In this document: positions 36,496 through 49,604 of the stretch, piece by piece
Layout: the number at the start of each line of letters is the position of its first letter
Position numbering within the stretch: position 1 is the first letter of the stretch
Assembly: GCF_014805625.2 (NCBI RefSeq)
Contig: NW_023998460.1
Span: forward strand, 1,098,311 to 1,162,310
Direction: 5' to 3'
DNA: 64,000 nt
Origin: Glossina fuscipes
Lineage: Eukaryota; Arthropoda; Insecta; Diptera; Glossinidae
Position numbers and translations under genes: made by a program
Notes under the pieces: generated by a model
Told to the model about the DNA's origin: nothing
Seen by the model: the letters and a program-made list of their open reading frames with translations, nothing else
Databases searched by the model: none

Positions 36496-36717
36496 TTGTC
36501 TGTTGCTTCATGTTGGCTTTTTAACCGTTATTGTCATGCGAATTGCGCAAGTATTACTGGCGATACTGCGGACGCAGTCCTGGATCCATTGAAAGGATTG
36601 CTTTGGTGGTGTCCCGACTGTAGAAAGCGTGAAATTAACTTTTATAAGTTTTTCACGGAGACAAGAAATATTTTTTCTGAATTAAGTAAAAATCCCGTGC
36701 CATTGTGTAAAGTTTGA
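36496..36717 (+). pseudogene. ORF1 PHD-finger region of LINE copy 6
   Basis: The frame begins where relatives read FVSCWLC; the first 20 or so residues (the MECLYTPCRAKT part) are lost. Visible are SCWLFNRYCHANCASI, DPLKGLLWWCPDCRK and FYKFFTETRN. One of the zinc-ligand Cys is replaced (WLC to WLF). ORF1 proteins of this type bind the element RNA. Confidence 0.75.
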
Positions 36718-37816
36718 AAAATTAAAAACAATGCTCAATGAGCGTCACTACCTAGAGCACTCACGTTCTCCTCAAGCCTGTAAAAGACCAACTTGCAGTG
36801 TAGCGTGCGGTACTTCAATTCCATCTTCGCCTAAATCTCATCTATATTGCTCGCCACCATCCTTCTTCGTTAACAAAAAAACTTTTGGATCTACCATTGT
36901 CGAATCCGGTTAAGGTTTCCAACCTCGCGTACAACCTAAGGATAACATAAAACGTTATGTTGCTGCAAAAATTCCATACGTCAGTTTGAAGCGTGTAAGC
37001 ATTTTCAACTTGGCTCCATATCATCGTAAAGCTAGCTATCTTGTCTTTTAAAGCGTTACTTCCCGCTGAAAACATGGAAATTTTGTTAAACAAATCATTG
37101 TGGCCAATTGGATCCTTAATTAAGGAATTCATTTCCCGGGTTCGACCCCGCAATTGTAATTTGACAGCTCCTCCACCTTTAAAAAAAATAAAATGTTTCT
37201 TCAGACCCAGTAATTTTCATTTAGTAAAATGTCAGGAGTGGGCCTAAGAAATTCGTTCTACTTTCCTATGTTCAATGATCACGAAATTTTCCTGTTTGGT
37301 CTCCACTGACACTTGGTTTAACCCTGGTTTACATTTATCGAAAATTTTTTGCAACTATTTCTAAGTTTTCAGAAAGGGTCGATTGGATCGCACTGGTGAT
37401 GGTGTTTTAATTTCCGTATCGGCTGCAGTCCCGTTCTATTTAATTGAATTTCCTACTCCCCGACGTTGAATTTATTGCCATTCGGGCGAAAATAGTAAAT
37501 AAGGAGTCTTACGTAACTTGCTCTCATAATCCATCAAATGCGGATATCTTTATTTATAATAAACATGCTGCCATCATTTGTGACATCACCGAAAAGTCTT
37601 AACCTACTTCAACATCTGATAGATATCTGTGTTTTTCACTGAATTTTTTGATCTTCATAGCCTTCAAGTCTTAATGGTAATGCCAGATCGTTAGTCCTTT
37701 GGCTTTTTAATTTCCCATATGTAGTTGTAAATCGTTGTCCACCTTTTAGTTTACCTGACGATCCGCATCATTCATCAGTTTGTGTTTCTTTTTATTAAAG
37801 GTTAAACAACTCTAAC

Positions 37817-39417
37817 GTGCCAAATACCATTTCCTTCAATAAACGTTATGATTTTAAGAAAATTAATACTTTACTACTTAAATCTCATCTTTCACACATT
37901 ATGCTTAATACCTCTGCCGCAAATGTGGGAACCTATCTACCATCGTTTTATACTGTATTAAACCTAGCTATTTCCTCATCCATTTGGATCACGCGATCCC
38001 GCCCTGGAAGCAAATGCCCATGCCCATGGTTTAACAAGACAATTATATATTACAAAAGTAGGGAAAACAAACTTTTCAAAGAGTGTATGAAAAGTACTCC
38101 TGCTTACGACTATTTCGCTTATTCTCCCGCAAATCATCGATTTTATTACCTCACCACGAATGTTGTTGCAGATAATGCTGCAGATGTTAATGCTAGATAT
38201 ATTTTTAAGTTTGTCAACTCCAAAAGAAAAATCTGCTCTGAAAAATCCCTCGAATGTTTTGTAACGTCGGCGTATTTAGTGGTAGAGGTTTCCTTCGATC
38301 AGCTTTTTCTCTGCTCTTTACAGAAGGAGTAGCTTTACTTATAATAACGGAATCCTTTAGTCAAAATTTCATTCCAATTTAAAGAGAGAATTCTGAAAAG
38401 AGAACAAAGTTCAAATAAGTACATAGGTACAGACTAACGGACAACAGGACAAAACAGACTGAAGATACGACTTTTAGTTAAAGGCGCCTGTGATGGCTCC
38501 CTATGTATATTACACTGGTTTATTCGATTCATCACCTGCTAGCCAGGCAGATAAACCGCAACTCCAGGTCAAAGCGTTACACTTTCTCTCAAGTCTCTAA
38601 GTCTTCTGATGATATTGAAACTTAAAACCTTTTTGCTGAATACCTCCTACGAAATTTTTCAGTTCCTGGTTCTAATTTTACTGTTAACTATTCGCATCGG
38701 GTCACTAACTCGGAGATCACTAAATTATAAATGTGCACTAAATTATAAATGTGCGCCATGGTATTTCATTATGTATATTCAAATTATGCTCTGACGAGTT
38801 ATGAAATCAGTTGTTTTCCCTTTGTATTGGAGGAGTAGTTTCCTCATTGCGCGTCACAAATTTGGAAGCAGAAATCATGCTAAGAACTATAGAGACATTG
38901 CCAAGTATTACTTAAATTGTTTGAGCGAATTGTTACTCAGCGTTTAGCTTTTCCTATCAATTCTTATATTTCTGCACTCCAGCATGGCTTTCTGAAAACA
39001 AGACCAACTGTTACGAATCTCTTAGAGTTTAGTGGCCATACTTTCAAGGATTTTAATAAAGCGTCGGACTTAGTTACTCATAACTTATTGGCCTGTGGCT
39101 TCCCTTTGTACTTAGTGAAATGGATAAGCTCTTATCTCCATAACAGGTCATTCAGGTGATTCTTCATCACCTCGGATGAACTTCCGGTGACGTCTAGCGT
39201 CACACTAGGCAGGCATTTACGGCCTCTTGTATTTATTTTATACATTAATGATCTCCCCTCGGTGATTAAATCAATCCATATCTTAATGTACGCTGACGTT
39301 GTTAAACTGCTTTCTTCCTTCTCCTTAGAATCGCAATCGTATCAGCTCCAAACTGACATAAATAATTTGGTTAGATGGTGCTCGTTAAATTTTATGAAAT
39401 TAAATCTAAGAAAATGA
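37817..39417 (+). pseudogene. ORF2 linker and RT of LINE copy 6
   Basis: The linker is open from 37817 to about 38260 and then diverges. RT pieces resume at 38609 and 38917 and end at 39417. Segments between are deleted or shifted, including the SPGPDGIPS block and TDLSKAFD (only FKDFNKASDLVTHNLL remains). With YADV in the active site the enzyme is dead. Confidence 0.78.
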
Positions 39418-40708
39418 AAGAAGCTTCCTTTCTTAAAAAGGTAGTCATTCCCTACTGAGTATTTCATTGACTTACCCAAGTTGAAAGCTAAACCATGAAG
39501 CCCAAGTTGATTCATTCATCGATTTAGGGGGTCTATTCGACCAAAAGTTACGTTTTAATTCGCAAATTAAGCTGTCCATAAGTAAGCTAGGTCGGCGCTA
39601 GATTACATTAAGAGGTAGCCCAAAGAGCGTAAAGAACCTTATATTACAAAAAAAACATAAATGAGCTTAATTATAACAAGACTTGAGTAAACCCCTGTTG
39701 GTCTCCTCCTATAGGTATTACGTAGATTCAATTGAACATATTTCAAAGCAATCGTTGCTATTTGCCCTTAAGAGTTTGGGACAATCCTGTCTCCTTATAG
39801 GCAAAATAGATTGTTTCTGTTACGCTTACTAACATTTAAGAATCGTAGATTTATTCTTGGTGTTTCCTTCTTAATCAGGTTAATAAATGGTACTATCGAT
39901 TCGCCCCATTACTTTGTGAGATAAACTTCCATGTCCCTAGTCGCTTCTGTAGATATTTTATTTTTATTAAACTTAGTCAAAGCGAGCTACTTAAGCCCTT
40001 GAAACATGTTTGCAGAAAATAAATGATGTTCGATTTAATAATGAAGAATCCGATTTAATCCCAAAATCGGATTCTTTAGGGCTTATCAAAACAAATATGC
40101 TTAACACACGCAAGCTACCTATTTCGTATTTAAACTAACTTTAACCTTAATATCTTACTTGCTTATTGTTGCTTATTGTTATCGGTTCCCAAGCTTTTTT
40201 TGCATATTTGCAATGGCTTTGGGGTTCACTTGCAACTTGCAACTTGGATCTGTACCGGCTGTGGGCGTGCTTTGTGCTGGAAGAATACGTACTTTATTTC
40301 TTTTTTTCTTAGTTATTTGTTTGTACATTTATTCTTTTTAATTTTTATTCTATTATTCTACATATTTTGTATTTAATTTTAATAATAATTACTTATTTAT
40401 TTATTTATTTTAATTCTACTTATACATGAAACTCAACTAAACAAATAACAGTCGAGTTCAATTGGCACTTAAAGCAAAACTTATATTAATTAATAATAAA
40501 ACATAGTATAAGTACAACAAAACAAATAAAAGAAAAATAAAAAAGAAAAAAGGCATGTACACAACCAGCATAGAGCCACACTTACAACCGGTACAAGACC
40601 AAATTGCAAATGAATCCCTAAGCCATCGCAAACATGCATAAGCCTGGCAACCGATAATAGTTAGCAACAATTCATCTTCGAATCGTAACGACTTTTTAAG
40701 GTTAAAAG

Positions 40709-42605
40709 CTAGTTTAAGTACGACATAGGTAAATCGCGCGTATTAAGCAATGTTGCTTTAATGGACTTTAAAGAGTCCGATAACGAGAATAAGTGATAGA
40801 CGTCATTTAGGTTCTTGCAAACGACTCTGAGCGGATTGAACAGCTTATAATTAAATTTACACTGACTAAGCTTAACCAAGATAAAGTGCCTAGAGAAACG
40901 ATTAGGACCTTAAAGTTTATTTCACCAAGTAATGCAGGCGAGTCAATAGCACCATTTATTACTTTGATTACAAAGGAAACACCAAGAAAAAACCTACGTT
41001 TCTCAGGAGATGGTAAGGACAGCAGAAGCAAGCTATTTTCATAGGGAGGAAGAGAAGCAATCGGATCCCACCCCAAATTCCTAAGGGCAAACAGCAAGAA
41101 TTGCTTTTGAACAGATTCAATTGAACCTACATAGCAGCTATATGAAGGAGACCACACACCAGAGGCATACTCGAGTATGGGTCTAACCAAACACATGTGC
41201 AGCCTTTTCGAAATTTAGGGATCATCAAGTTCTTCCAACACGAATGGAAAACACCTAAATTCAAGGACAGGTTAAAAATCTTTGAGATCACACCGTAAGA
41301 TTTAAGTACACATGATGGAATTCCATTAGGTCCAGGCGCACAGCTATATTTTAGAGAACTCAATCCATTAAAAACATCGTCTTCCGAAATAATCAAGTTA
41401 GGAATTGAAACCGAGTTAGTTATAGGATATGGGTAGTTTGTTGATAAATCGAAATAAGCAATCGAAAAGTTTCGAAGCAAACAGATTTGAGATTTCAAAA
41501 TCACCCGAGGAATCAGAGCCATTAAAAGAAACATGAGAGGGATATGTGGAAATTTTTCTTTTAGAGTTAACAAATTTAAAAAAGTATTGAGGATTAGCAA
41601 ACAGAGAGGATTTAATGAACTGAAGGTGTCTGCAGTAATAATGGTGGTTGAGGGAATAACATCTATGCCTTGCCGCTGAGTAAGCGAAATAGTCGAGCGC
41701 AGAGCTACTTTTCGAATATTTTTTGAATAGCGTGTTTTTTCTATTCTTGTAATATTTGATTGCCTTATTAAACCAGGGGGGATACCTGCTTCGAGGTTGG
41801 CACTGCTTAATCGGAGCAGATGCATCAATAGTTAAATTTAATGTATTGTAGAACGATGACAATAAGCTCTCAATACTTCTGGTTAAGAAATCACGCCTCA
41901 TATGTGAAAAACGATGTTTTAGCAATACAATATTGATTTTATGAAAATCATAACATTTATTTAAAAAAGTTTGATTTGGCACATTAAGGCAGTTCAACGA
42001 ACCATCATTCTTATGATGAAAGGAAATGCACATTGCTGGATGATAAGAATTCGCAGGTAAACTAAGAGGTGGACAACGATTTACACTAATCTCAGGGAAA
42101 TTGGCAAAGCAGAGATCAAGCAGGCTACCATTACAATTAGGGGTACGGTTATATTGCACCAAATTATGATCAAACAATTCATTAAAGAACACAACAGCCC
42201 TATCAGACGTTGAAGTAGGAATCAAACAGCCAGAATTGTCACTGTTATACCAAGTGACTTGAGGCAAGTTGAAGTCATCCAATGCAACGACCGCTTGGCC
42301 ACTTCACAAATGAGAGCAGCCTGTTTCTTGTAAATGGAGATATCAGAATTTGCGGCAATATAGGAGCAGGTTACAAATAGCTGTTTATTAGAAATTATCG
42401 CACGAATGGCGATAAATTCAAAGTCCGGAGAAGTGGGAAATTCTATTGAATTGGACGGGACTGACGCAGATATGGCACCACCACCAATGCGATTCACTCG
42501 ATCATTTCTAAAGACTTGGAAAGAATTGTGAAAAAGTTCCGACGAATGAAGATCGGGTTTTAGCCAAGTTTCAGTGAAGGCCAAACAGAAAAACTCCGTA
42601 TTCAC
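40709..42605 (-). pseudogene. ORF2 of LINE copy 7 (endonuclease, then RT lacking its core)
   Basis: The endonuclease starts near 42605: CLAFTETWLKPDLHSSEL holds the catalytic Glu, then IGGG, a frameshift at about 42280, DDFNLPQVTW (relatives have GDFNLP), LLDLCFANF and SYHPAMC. The linker and RT N-terminus follow (WFNKAIKYYKNRKN, YFFKFVNSKRKIS, with a frameshift near 41480, then APGPNGIPS). At about 41235 the protein goes from LGVFHSCWKN directly to a LDDPYITK-like segment and RLYMCLVRPILEYA. TDLSKAFD, GVPQG and YADD are gone. The C-terminal part is readable to MSYLN-stop at 40709, with one more frame change. Confidence 0.83.
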
Positions 42606-42699
42606 TTAATTTAGAAAAGTAGAACGTATTTTTGAATTTAGGCCCCTAACATTTTGATAACTGAGAGATAATGGGCCTAAAGAAACGTTTAGTTTTTTT

Positions 42700-43365
42700 T
42701 TAAGGCGACAAGACTATTGCTTTGGTGTTACGGGGACGATCTCGGGGGATAAATTCCTTAATTAAGGATCCCACTGGCCACAATGGTTTGTTTAACAAAA
42801 TATCCCTGTTTTCATTCGGAACTAATATTTTAAAAGAGGAGATTGCCCTCGCTTGAGAAGGAGCCATTTTGAAAATGCTAACGCGCTTTAAGTTGACTGA
42901 TGGGAGTTTCGCCGCCAGACAACTTTTTATGTTATCCACCGAAATTTCAGGTGCCAGTCTTGACACAAATATTGCTTTTCTAGGAGAAACTGCCGTCAGG
43001 TAAATGTCATTACTTGGAACAGAAGGGTTACGGTTGAGGGTTTAGAGTTGGGGAGAATATAGATAGCGTTATCGCCCTTGCACCAGCAGCTTGTGCGACT
43101 TGGCCAGTGTGGTGACCAGCGTTCACATTCGAACAGCCAAGGGGAGAACCATTCGCGTCTCCGTGAAAAGCTTGTAAAAATCATTGTCCCGCTGCCTACA
43201 GTCAGGACATGACCATCTTAAGCCTTTGGGAGGGTCAGCGATTGCGTCAGCAGCAAGGCCGAAAATACCGGCACACTTTGCATGACTAAAGCAGAGCCAA
43301 CAAGAAACGAATCTATCCGTTTCCGGGTCTGTTTTTGCGCGACATGGTGTATATAAGCACTCCAT
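42700..43365 (-). pseudogene. ORF1 of LINE copy 7 (PHD finger plus C-terminal domain)
   Basis: It begins at the ATG at 43365 with MECLYTPCRAKTDPETDRFV, CWLCFSHAKCAGIFG and LRWSCPDCRQRDNDFY, a complete Cys/His PHD-type finger in the first 70 residues. At FTETR it jumps (about 300 bases missing relative to the copy at 61.2 kb) to a shifted Pro-rich segment. The C-terminal block runs 42966-42700 (SVNLKRVSIFKMAPS, WPVGSLIKEFIPRDRPRN). The order matches CR1-type ORF1 proteins with an N-terminal PHD finger. Confidence 0.8.
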
Positions 43366-43884
43366 GTCAAGTCAACAAAAGAAAGAAGTGAATTATTAGG
43401 ACGAAAAAGAATAAATTAAAAAAAATCCACACCACTAAATTTATCTACAAATTTAAGAAATTAAGAAAACTTCTCCGTTACGTTTTCACTGTAAGAAGAG
43501 AGCAAATCAACAAGAAATAGCAAAACCAAACTGGAACCACGAAAAAGAGAGAATAAAAATCAGAAAAATTATCTCTTAAATTACACGTAAAATTTACACT
43601 ACTGAAGCAACGGTAGACAAGCCAAGAGAAAAGCTATTAACACGAAAAGAAGAAAAAAAACTCGAAAGAGATTTACTATTGTGAGCACAAGTGGTAATCG
43701 CAAGAACCAAAATGAAAATCACAGAATTTTAATGTAATTTATGTAATTCTTACACTTTTACACCTTTAGTACTTTTATATTTTTGCAAATACTTAGCTTT
43801 AAACGCGTATGAAACGATAAAAAAAATTTAAGCAATAGAACAATCAAAAGCTTACGATCTCGCGTGCGTTAGTTGTCAGACTAG

Positions 43885-43975
43885 GAGTATGAGATTTACT
43901 TCTTATAGTCAATTGGATTCGGCTGTTAATTTATTTTAGCTGAATGTCATGTGTAAGTAAATAAATAAGTAATAA
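43885..43975 (+). repeat. CR1-like 3' terminus, probably the severed end of copy 6
   Basis: The blocks agtcaattggattcggctgt, ttattttagctgaatgt and catgtgtaagtaaataaata align with the LINE terminus. It lies just past the 5' end of inverted copy 7 and in the same orientation as copy 6, which lacks exactly this end. Confidence 0.6.
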
Positions 43976-45880
43976 CCTTATCATGCATTTAAAAGATAAT
44001 TAAGTTTTAAGTCATAGTTTTCGAAATATGTGCGACCATGTTTACGCTTACAAAGCACATAAAGTAGTACCAATAATACCCACAAATAAAGTAATAGGTA
44101 AAAAACTGTTGTTGTTCAATTGTAAGCAATTATGTGATGCCAACGCATAAGGCTGTTGATATAAACTAATGCAACAAAGAAGCAATTATCCACAGATATT
44201 TATTACGTATTTTTTAATGGTTTTAAAGGCGCTGTAATGTGCGCCTAATAGCATAAAAAGTTCACTTTTTTTTGTTCCATTTCTGAAAAACGACGTTTTT
44301 TTTGGTTTCGTACAATATGTAGGGCTTTAGTTGAAACAAACTTTTTTTATATTTCGCATGGTTTTAAATGTATTTACGTACATATTTAAAATACTTGCTT
44401 GCACGTTTAAAATTTCTAAGTTTTTAAAGCAGGTCTGCGTTTCTTTGCAATACATTTATAGATATTTGTATTAAAAATTTCTATGAATTTTTGGTTGCTT
44501 TCATAAAATTGAATAAATGTGGACGTAAGTATTTTAATTAACGCTCTAGCAAGTGTGCGTAAATTTTGCACAAAAGTCGCTCAGGCAGACATATGAATAA
44601 ACAAGAGCGCAACAACGTTTAAGGAATAAGTCAACAAAGAAACTCTTAACTTATGTTTAAAAAAATTGACAAAAAAAAAGAAATTAATAAATAAAAAAAA
44701 TACATTTTAAAATTGTACGAACTAAAAAGAAAAGAAAATTGGTCCCTACAATTTATTGTTAGTCAATCAGCATCAGTTTATATCTGCGAAATATTTACTA
44801 TAGACAAATATCTCCTGAGCTAATAAAATACATGAGATAGGTAGGAGATGTCTACAACGCCACACGCCGAAAATAGAAAAAATCAGTCGTGCCACTCCGT
44901 ATTATAGAGTATGAAAATTTAGCTCTTTTAGTTGTCCTATCTTCTTTAGGATGACTGTGATCGTTATAAATATGCGGGTTTTTTTCTAAATTTTTAAAAC
45001 TTCCAGTTTGCAAAAAAAATTGGAGGTTTCGGTTACAATTTTGATTATTTCTGTGGTTGAGTGTTATATTGTTTATAAATTAAGAAAAAATTAAAAATTG
45101 ATAATAAAATGAATTGATTATAATTATAAACTTACATAAATTTCGAAACAACGTATAGAAAGCTAACCAAAAGCTTTGTGTTAATCATCTTATATTTTTT
45201 TTTAATCACAAATTATTTGTGCCAACATTCGTGAACGTTTGAAAAAATGTACTACTTTACTGCTCTTCGTTAAAAGAAAAGAAACTCAATAAAAGCAAAA
45301 CACAAATACACTTTGTAAACTAACTTAACAAGGCAAATTTTTTGCGCATTTATGAAAATAAAAGAAATTTAAGTGAATTTTGGATAAAAATCATGTACAT
45401 GACTTGTCCCATAAATTAATGGTCTTCAATTCAAGGGATAGAAGAAATGATTTCACTTCATTAAACATATGCTTGTCCCGGCAAGCAAGTACAACTCTTT
45501 TGATCATTTTAGTTTATGCGACACATTATATCTGAAATTGAAGATTGAATGGATCTGTTTGTGAAGTCTATGTCAATTTCAATTAAAACTTTATAAATTT
45601 TGCACATCTTTTTACACTTTTGCCGAGAAGATTCAATATTCAATTAGCAAAAGACAAGAGCGTGCGTGCTTTAGCTGGCTACGAGCATAAACGTAGGAGG
45701 AGCCCACAATGGCAAACTGAATGTATCGTTTACCAACAAATCTATGTCTTTATAAGTTATTTATATTATTATTATTTATATTATTTTTATATGGAACAAC
45801 GTAGCTATTTCCGATATACAAATTTAGATGCAAGTGGTCTTTACTCATCTTCTTCTGTATTTTCTGTGCGTTTGTAATTT
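43976..45880. other. Intergenic or intronic AT-rich DNA
   Basis: No gene or repeat is recognised. A ggcgc...gcgcc inverted pair lies at about 44228-44246. Confidence 0.5.
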
Positions 45881-45884
45881 TGCT

Positions 45885-46185
45885 TTTTGGATCCGTCACC
45901 CATCAGGAGGACGTATATTCATTTTGGCAAAAAGTTTGCAACGCTCTGCGCGAAGAGTTGCAGACACCACACACATATTCTTGATCAGCGTGAAATTCTG
46001 AATCGACTTAAGCTTGTCCCTCTATATAATGTGCAGTATAAACATTCTCCAGCCGCAAAAATGTAGCGATCGACTTCAAATTTGGCAGCAACATGGATGT
46101 TCCTGTACACAGGTAGATATTGAAAATGGGCCAAATCTGTTGGTTTTTGTCAATTACTCATTCGATGCTGTAGTGTGGAAAATTG
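45885..46185 (-). mobile_element. DINE-like repeat, 3' half, inverted
   Basis: On the minus strand: accaacagatttggcccatt, atatctacctgtgtacagga, gccaaatttgaagtcgatcg, then the terminal part with tcaagaatatgtgtgtggtg, ttgcaaactttttgccaaaa and tgatgggtgacgg at 45885-45905. Same order as the 11428 and 54930 copies. Confidence 0.7.
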
Positions 46186-47760
46186 GTAAATAAGGACCAC
46201 GTCTAGTGTAATAGATACTGTAGTATATAAAAAAATAAATAAATAAATAAATACAAAAATAAAAAAAAATAAAAAGAGAAAAAAGGGTTTTTTTTGTGAA
46301 GAAAGAAAGGGAGGAATTGTTTTGTTTTTCTTTTGAGAAAGAACGAAAAAACCGTTTTTTAAGGGAAGGGAATTTTAGTTTTTTTGGTAAAAAGTTGGAA
46401 ATCCCTTTGAACAGGATTTTAACGAAGAAAATCATGGAAAATGTGGAATTTGAGAACGTACACTACAGAGTGCAGGAGTCAACGATCGCTAGGTTGCGAC
46501 CATAAAAAGTGAAAAAAGCCTGTGCGGATAATAATCGCAAATGTATGTTTTAAAATTAGGAAAAAATAGGAAAAATGACAGAAACCTTTTTATGCAAAAG
46601 AAAAGGAAATGAAAAAAAAAACTTCAAAAAGGTGTAAATTGATTTAGCTAAATCGTTGGTCGACTGCGGATGATGTACGAGAGACATTTAAGAAAAAAAA
46701 AAAACGAATACTTTGAAAATAAAGAAAAGTTAGCGAATAATGTTAAAAAAGGAAACAATAAGAGGTGTTCTAATTTAAAAAAAAAAAACGACAAACAAAT
46801 GCTTCCTACATTATTGAGAACTCTGGCATATAAAGAGGAGACAAAAACTCAAAGCTTGAAAAAAATTAGCAAGCTAATGTAAAAGAAAGTGAAAAACACG
46901 TAAAGATCAATAATTCGTGTAAAAGAAAACTCCTCTTCACACCGTTTTACTTAACTTGGGTTTGCGCGTGGTATCATTAAGACGTCGGATCAATAATTGA
47001 CAATTTTGTTTGTGTTATTTTTTTTTTTCTTAATAATATTCTAAAATTTTAAAATTTATAATTTGTTAAAAATTCTTTTAGTTGCGGCGATGCGCATCGA
47101 CGTGGTTGTTAGATTTGGTAAGTTCCTTATAAATTGTAAAATTAAAATAAACTAAACTTTCCCTTTATTTTGAATAACTTTTTTTTTTCTGTTTAATTTA
47201 TAATTCTGTATATTCATTGTTAATTATAAATAATTTTTAATATCCTATAAATTGTGATAGATTACTCCTTTTTTTTTAAAAAAAAAGTTAAAAAAAAAAT
47301 ATAAAAACATACCTGACCTTGAAATGAGCATCTTGAATTATAAATTAGATTAATTATATCTACCTATAAATTTTGGTTTGTTATATTTCTTTCTATTTCT
47401 TTCTTTGAAAAATAAAAAAAGAATGTATTATTATTAAAAATATAAAAATACTGGTAAGACTTCCTGGGGGGTGACTGAGGGGCTAGGAAAAAATTGTATG
47501 GATAGGGCTTAGAGATGTATTTATCGGGGAAAATTTTCAAAATTAATAGTAAGCATGTTATTTTTAAAATAATGTAATATTTGTAGCGAAACAAAAACTT
47601 ATCATGGGTCTATTTACATTTTATTAAAACATGCGTTAAGTTCGTGGTATTAATAACAAAATAATAACATCCGTGCAAAGGTTAGATATCTAAAACGTTA
47701 CACTACTCAACGTTTTAGTGTGTCATAATTTCATTTTTTTCGAATACGTAACGCGTACGT
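46186..47760. other. AT-rich DNA, no gene seen
   Basis: It contains an (AAAT)n/poly-A tract at 46226-46280 and long Lys/Asn/Phe-rich chance frames. No domain. Confidence 0.5.
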
Positions 47761-47764
47761 GTAA

Positions 47765-48085
47765 TCTTCAAAAACCCGGTCAAGTGTATAAGCTCCTATC
47801 CAAATTCGGAACGCACCTTAATGGGTCCGTGTATTCATCTATCCATCTGTCCACCTGCGCAACTCTGTAGTATATCCCATTCGTTAAAATGAAGACATCG
47901 CCTAAGAAACTTGCAAAAGAATTTAAAAATAGACCGAACTTTTCAAAGAACACGTCTATGTAAACAGAGAGCATTTACTGTTCCTTTCTCTTACTAATTG
48001 GTCATAAACTACAACCAATACACCTTATAAGTTTCCAAAAAATTTTTCTACACAAATAGAATAACGATGATGGGTATAAACAATT
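47765..48085 (-). mobile_element. DINE-like repeat, second subfamily, inverted
   Basis: On the minus strand the block caagtttcttaggcgatgtc then acagagttgcgcaggtgg, acagatggatagatgaata and aaggtgcgttccgaattt matches 32715-32860 on the plus strand. A terminus-like gatgatgggtataaac lies at 48066-48081 on the plus strand, so the copy may be rearranged. Confidence 0.6.
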
Positions 48086-49600
48086 TGATCACAACTGCAT
48101 ATAATTTTCTTAATCGTTAATTTTTTTATTGCTTTGGGTCATTGTCCATCAAAAGTTGTAATGAAAACATTGGCTTAGAAATTTATTGTTGCATGTCTGA
48201 TATCGCTTGATTTCGTTAAACATAGAAAAAATTTGTTAAAATTATAAACTTAATTGTTTAACATTTGCTATTCGCTGTTGTTTACTTGTTTGACCTGGTT
48301 TTGTTTCTCCTGGAGAAAAAATTTGAAAAAAATACGAGACTTTTAAAACTCTTTTGAAATGTTATAAATTTAAATTTTCTTTTTTTTCAGTTTTTTAGAT
48401 TTTTGCGAAATAGTACATTTTATAATCCGTCGATTAAAAATTTAAACCAAAACAGCATTCATTTTCTAATTAATGACAACTCTACATTTGGTTGATTTTA
48501 ATTTAAAATGGAAATTATACTAATGTGTTTCGCTTTTGGTGGATGTTTGAATTGGTTGTTTCTAGTTTTATTTATTCGTGTTTAGCCGTTTGACCTTTCT
48601 AAAAGAGAATCGGTCGACTGAATTTATGTCTTGAAAAAGTACTTTATTTAAAAGTATATTTTTTTTTTTCATTAAATTTCCTGGTCCCTCTCTTGATCTG
48701 AAGGGGTTGCTTCGTAAACGTCAAAAATATAAATTTAATGCAAAATATAAATTAAATGCACATATGATTTTTCTGTTTGTAAACAGTTTATATTCAAAGA
48801 AATTAGATTTTCTAATATTTGTTAGATGGAAGTTGTAGCTGTTGGCGGTGCTGTAAATATGTTTGTTTCGAAAGTGGAGCAATTCCATCTTAAGCACTAA
48901 CCACATAGCTTGCGTGTGCTGCTAAATGGGAGTGATAAGTTTAGTGTTTCTTTAGGCGAATGCTAATGAAGATGTGCAGAACTACTAAAGTCAACAATTT
49001 TTTTAAAAGCGTTTTTTTATATCAAAAAGAAAGAAGTGATTTTTTGGGAGCAGAAGACAAGTCAATGTTCAAAGAGGGACAAGGAATAAGTTCAGGCTAT
49101 AGTTAATAATACAATATTTAAAATTAACTAGTAACCTTTAATGCGTTTAAAGAAAATATTTGAGCGACGAAAGGAGATGGATAGCGACGACTTAATAATT
49201 TTGGGTATGATAATTGGAATGAGGCGGGAGCGTTATTATCGCCGACGTAAATAGCAGCACTGAAAATTTAAAAATTTCGCAAATATGTGCTATCAAGCGC
49301 CCAGCGACGCAAGTTGCATGCTTAGCCAGATTTATATGCGTACAATTAACTTTATTTTAATAGTTTGTGCGCCACGCATGATAAAATCCTTATTTTATCA
49401 CGTTAACGTGCGCAGGTTGGTATTTTATTTTTTTTTTTATTTGATTCGTGCAATCACTGTACTCTGCGGTTTTTGCCCCTAAATGGTGTTGGTGGCTGTA
49501 TATCGGGCAGCATTCAGCTGATCGTCTCAAACGAACATGAGCTTAAAAGGTTTTTGTAAAGATAATTTCGTTATTCTTTCCTCGTGTAAAAAGTTACATC
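48086..49600. other. AT-rich DNA, no gene seen
   Basis: No repeat or coding domain is recognised. The stretch 49488-49600 may be the 5' non-coding part of the mariner relic that follows. Confidence 0.45.
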
Positions 49601-49604
49601 GATT

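Larger units (their letters stand above)
36490..40394 (+). mobile_element. CR1-like LINE copy 6, degenerate, split by copy 7
   Basis: Readable parts in order: the ORF1 PHD finger (about 36502-36716, CHANCASITGDTAD, LWWCPDCRKREIN); the ORF1 C-terminal block (36970-37250, SLKRVSIFNLAP, SLIKEFISR); an ORF2 endonuclease in pieces (37255-37620); the linker (37817-38230, PWFNKTIIYYK, YIFKFVNSKRKI); and the RT (38917-39417, MFERIVTQRLAF, SYLHNRSF, LYINDLPSV). The catalytic box reads YADV at 39289-39300, so the second Asp is lost. Many stops and shifts. Its 3' UTR breaks off at about 40394, where an inverted copy begins; the missing terminus appears to resume at 43885. Confidence 0.82.
40395..43880 (-). 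mobile_element. CR1-like LINE copy 7, nearly full length, inverted, two internal deletions
   Basis: The 3' end is the (TTTA)n at 40395-40412 and the family terminus. The 5' UTR extends leftward on the minus strand from about 43880. It shares short blocks with the copy at 60.6 kb (for example gtgtggat upstream of the ORF1 ATG, and a ggcttgtctaccgttg / ggcaagtctgcgagcg pair). It sits inside the 3' UTR of copy 6, with a possible short target repeat (attactta / atttactt) at 40384 and 43888. ORF1 has lost about 300 bases and ORF2 about 900 bases of the RT core. Because it is otherwise complete at both ends, it looks like a deletion derivative that may have moved as such. Confidence 0.85.

Noticed and set aside
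46154..46882. Lys- and Phe-rich frames
   Set aside because: Products of A/T homopolymer runs.
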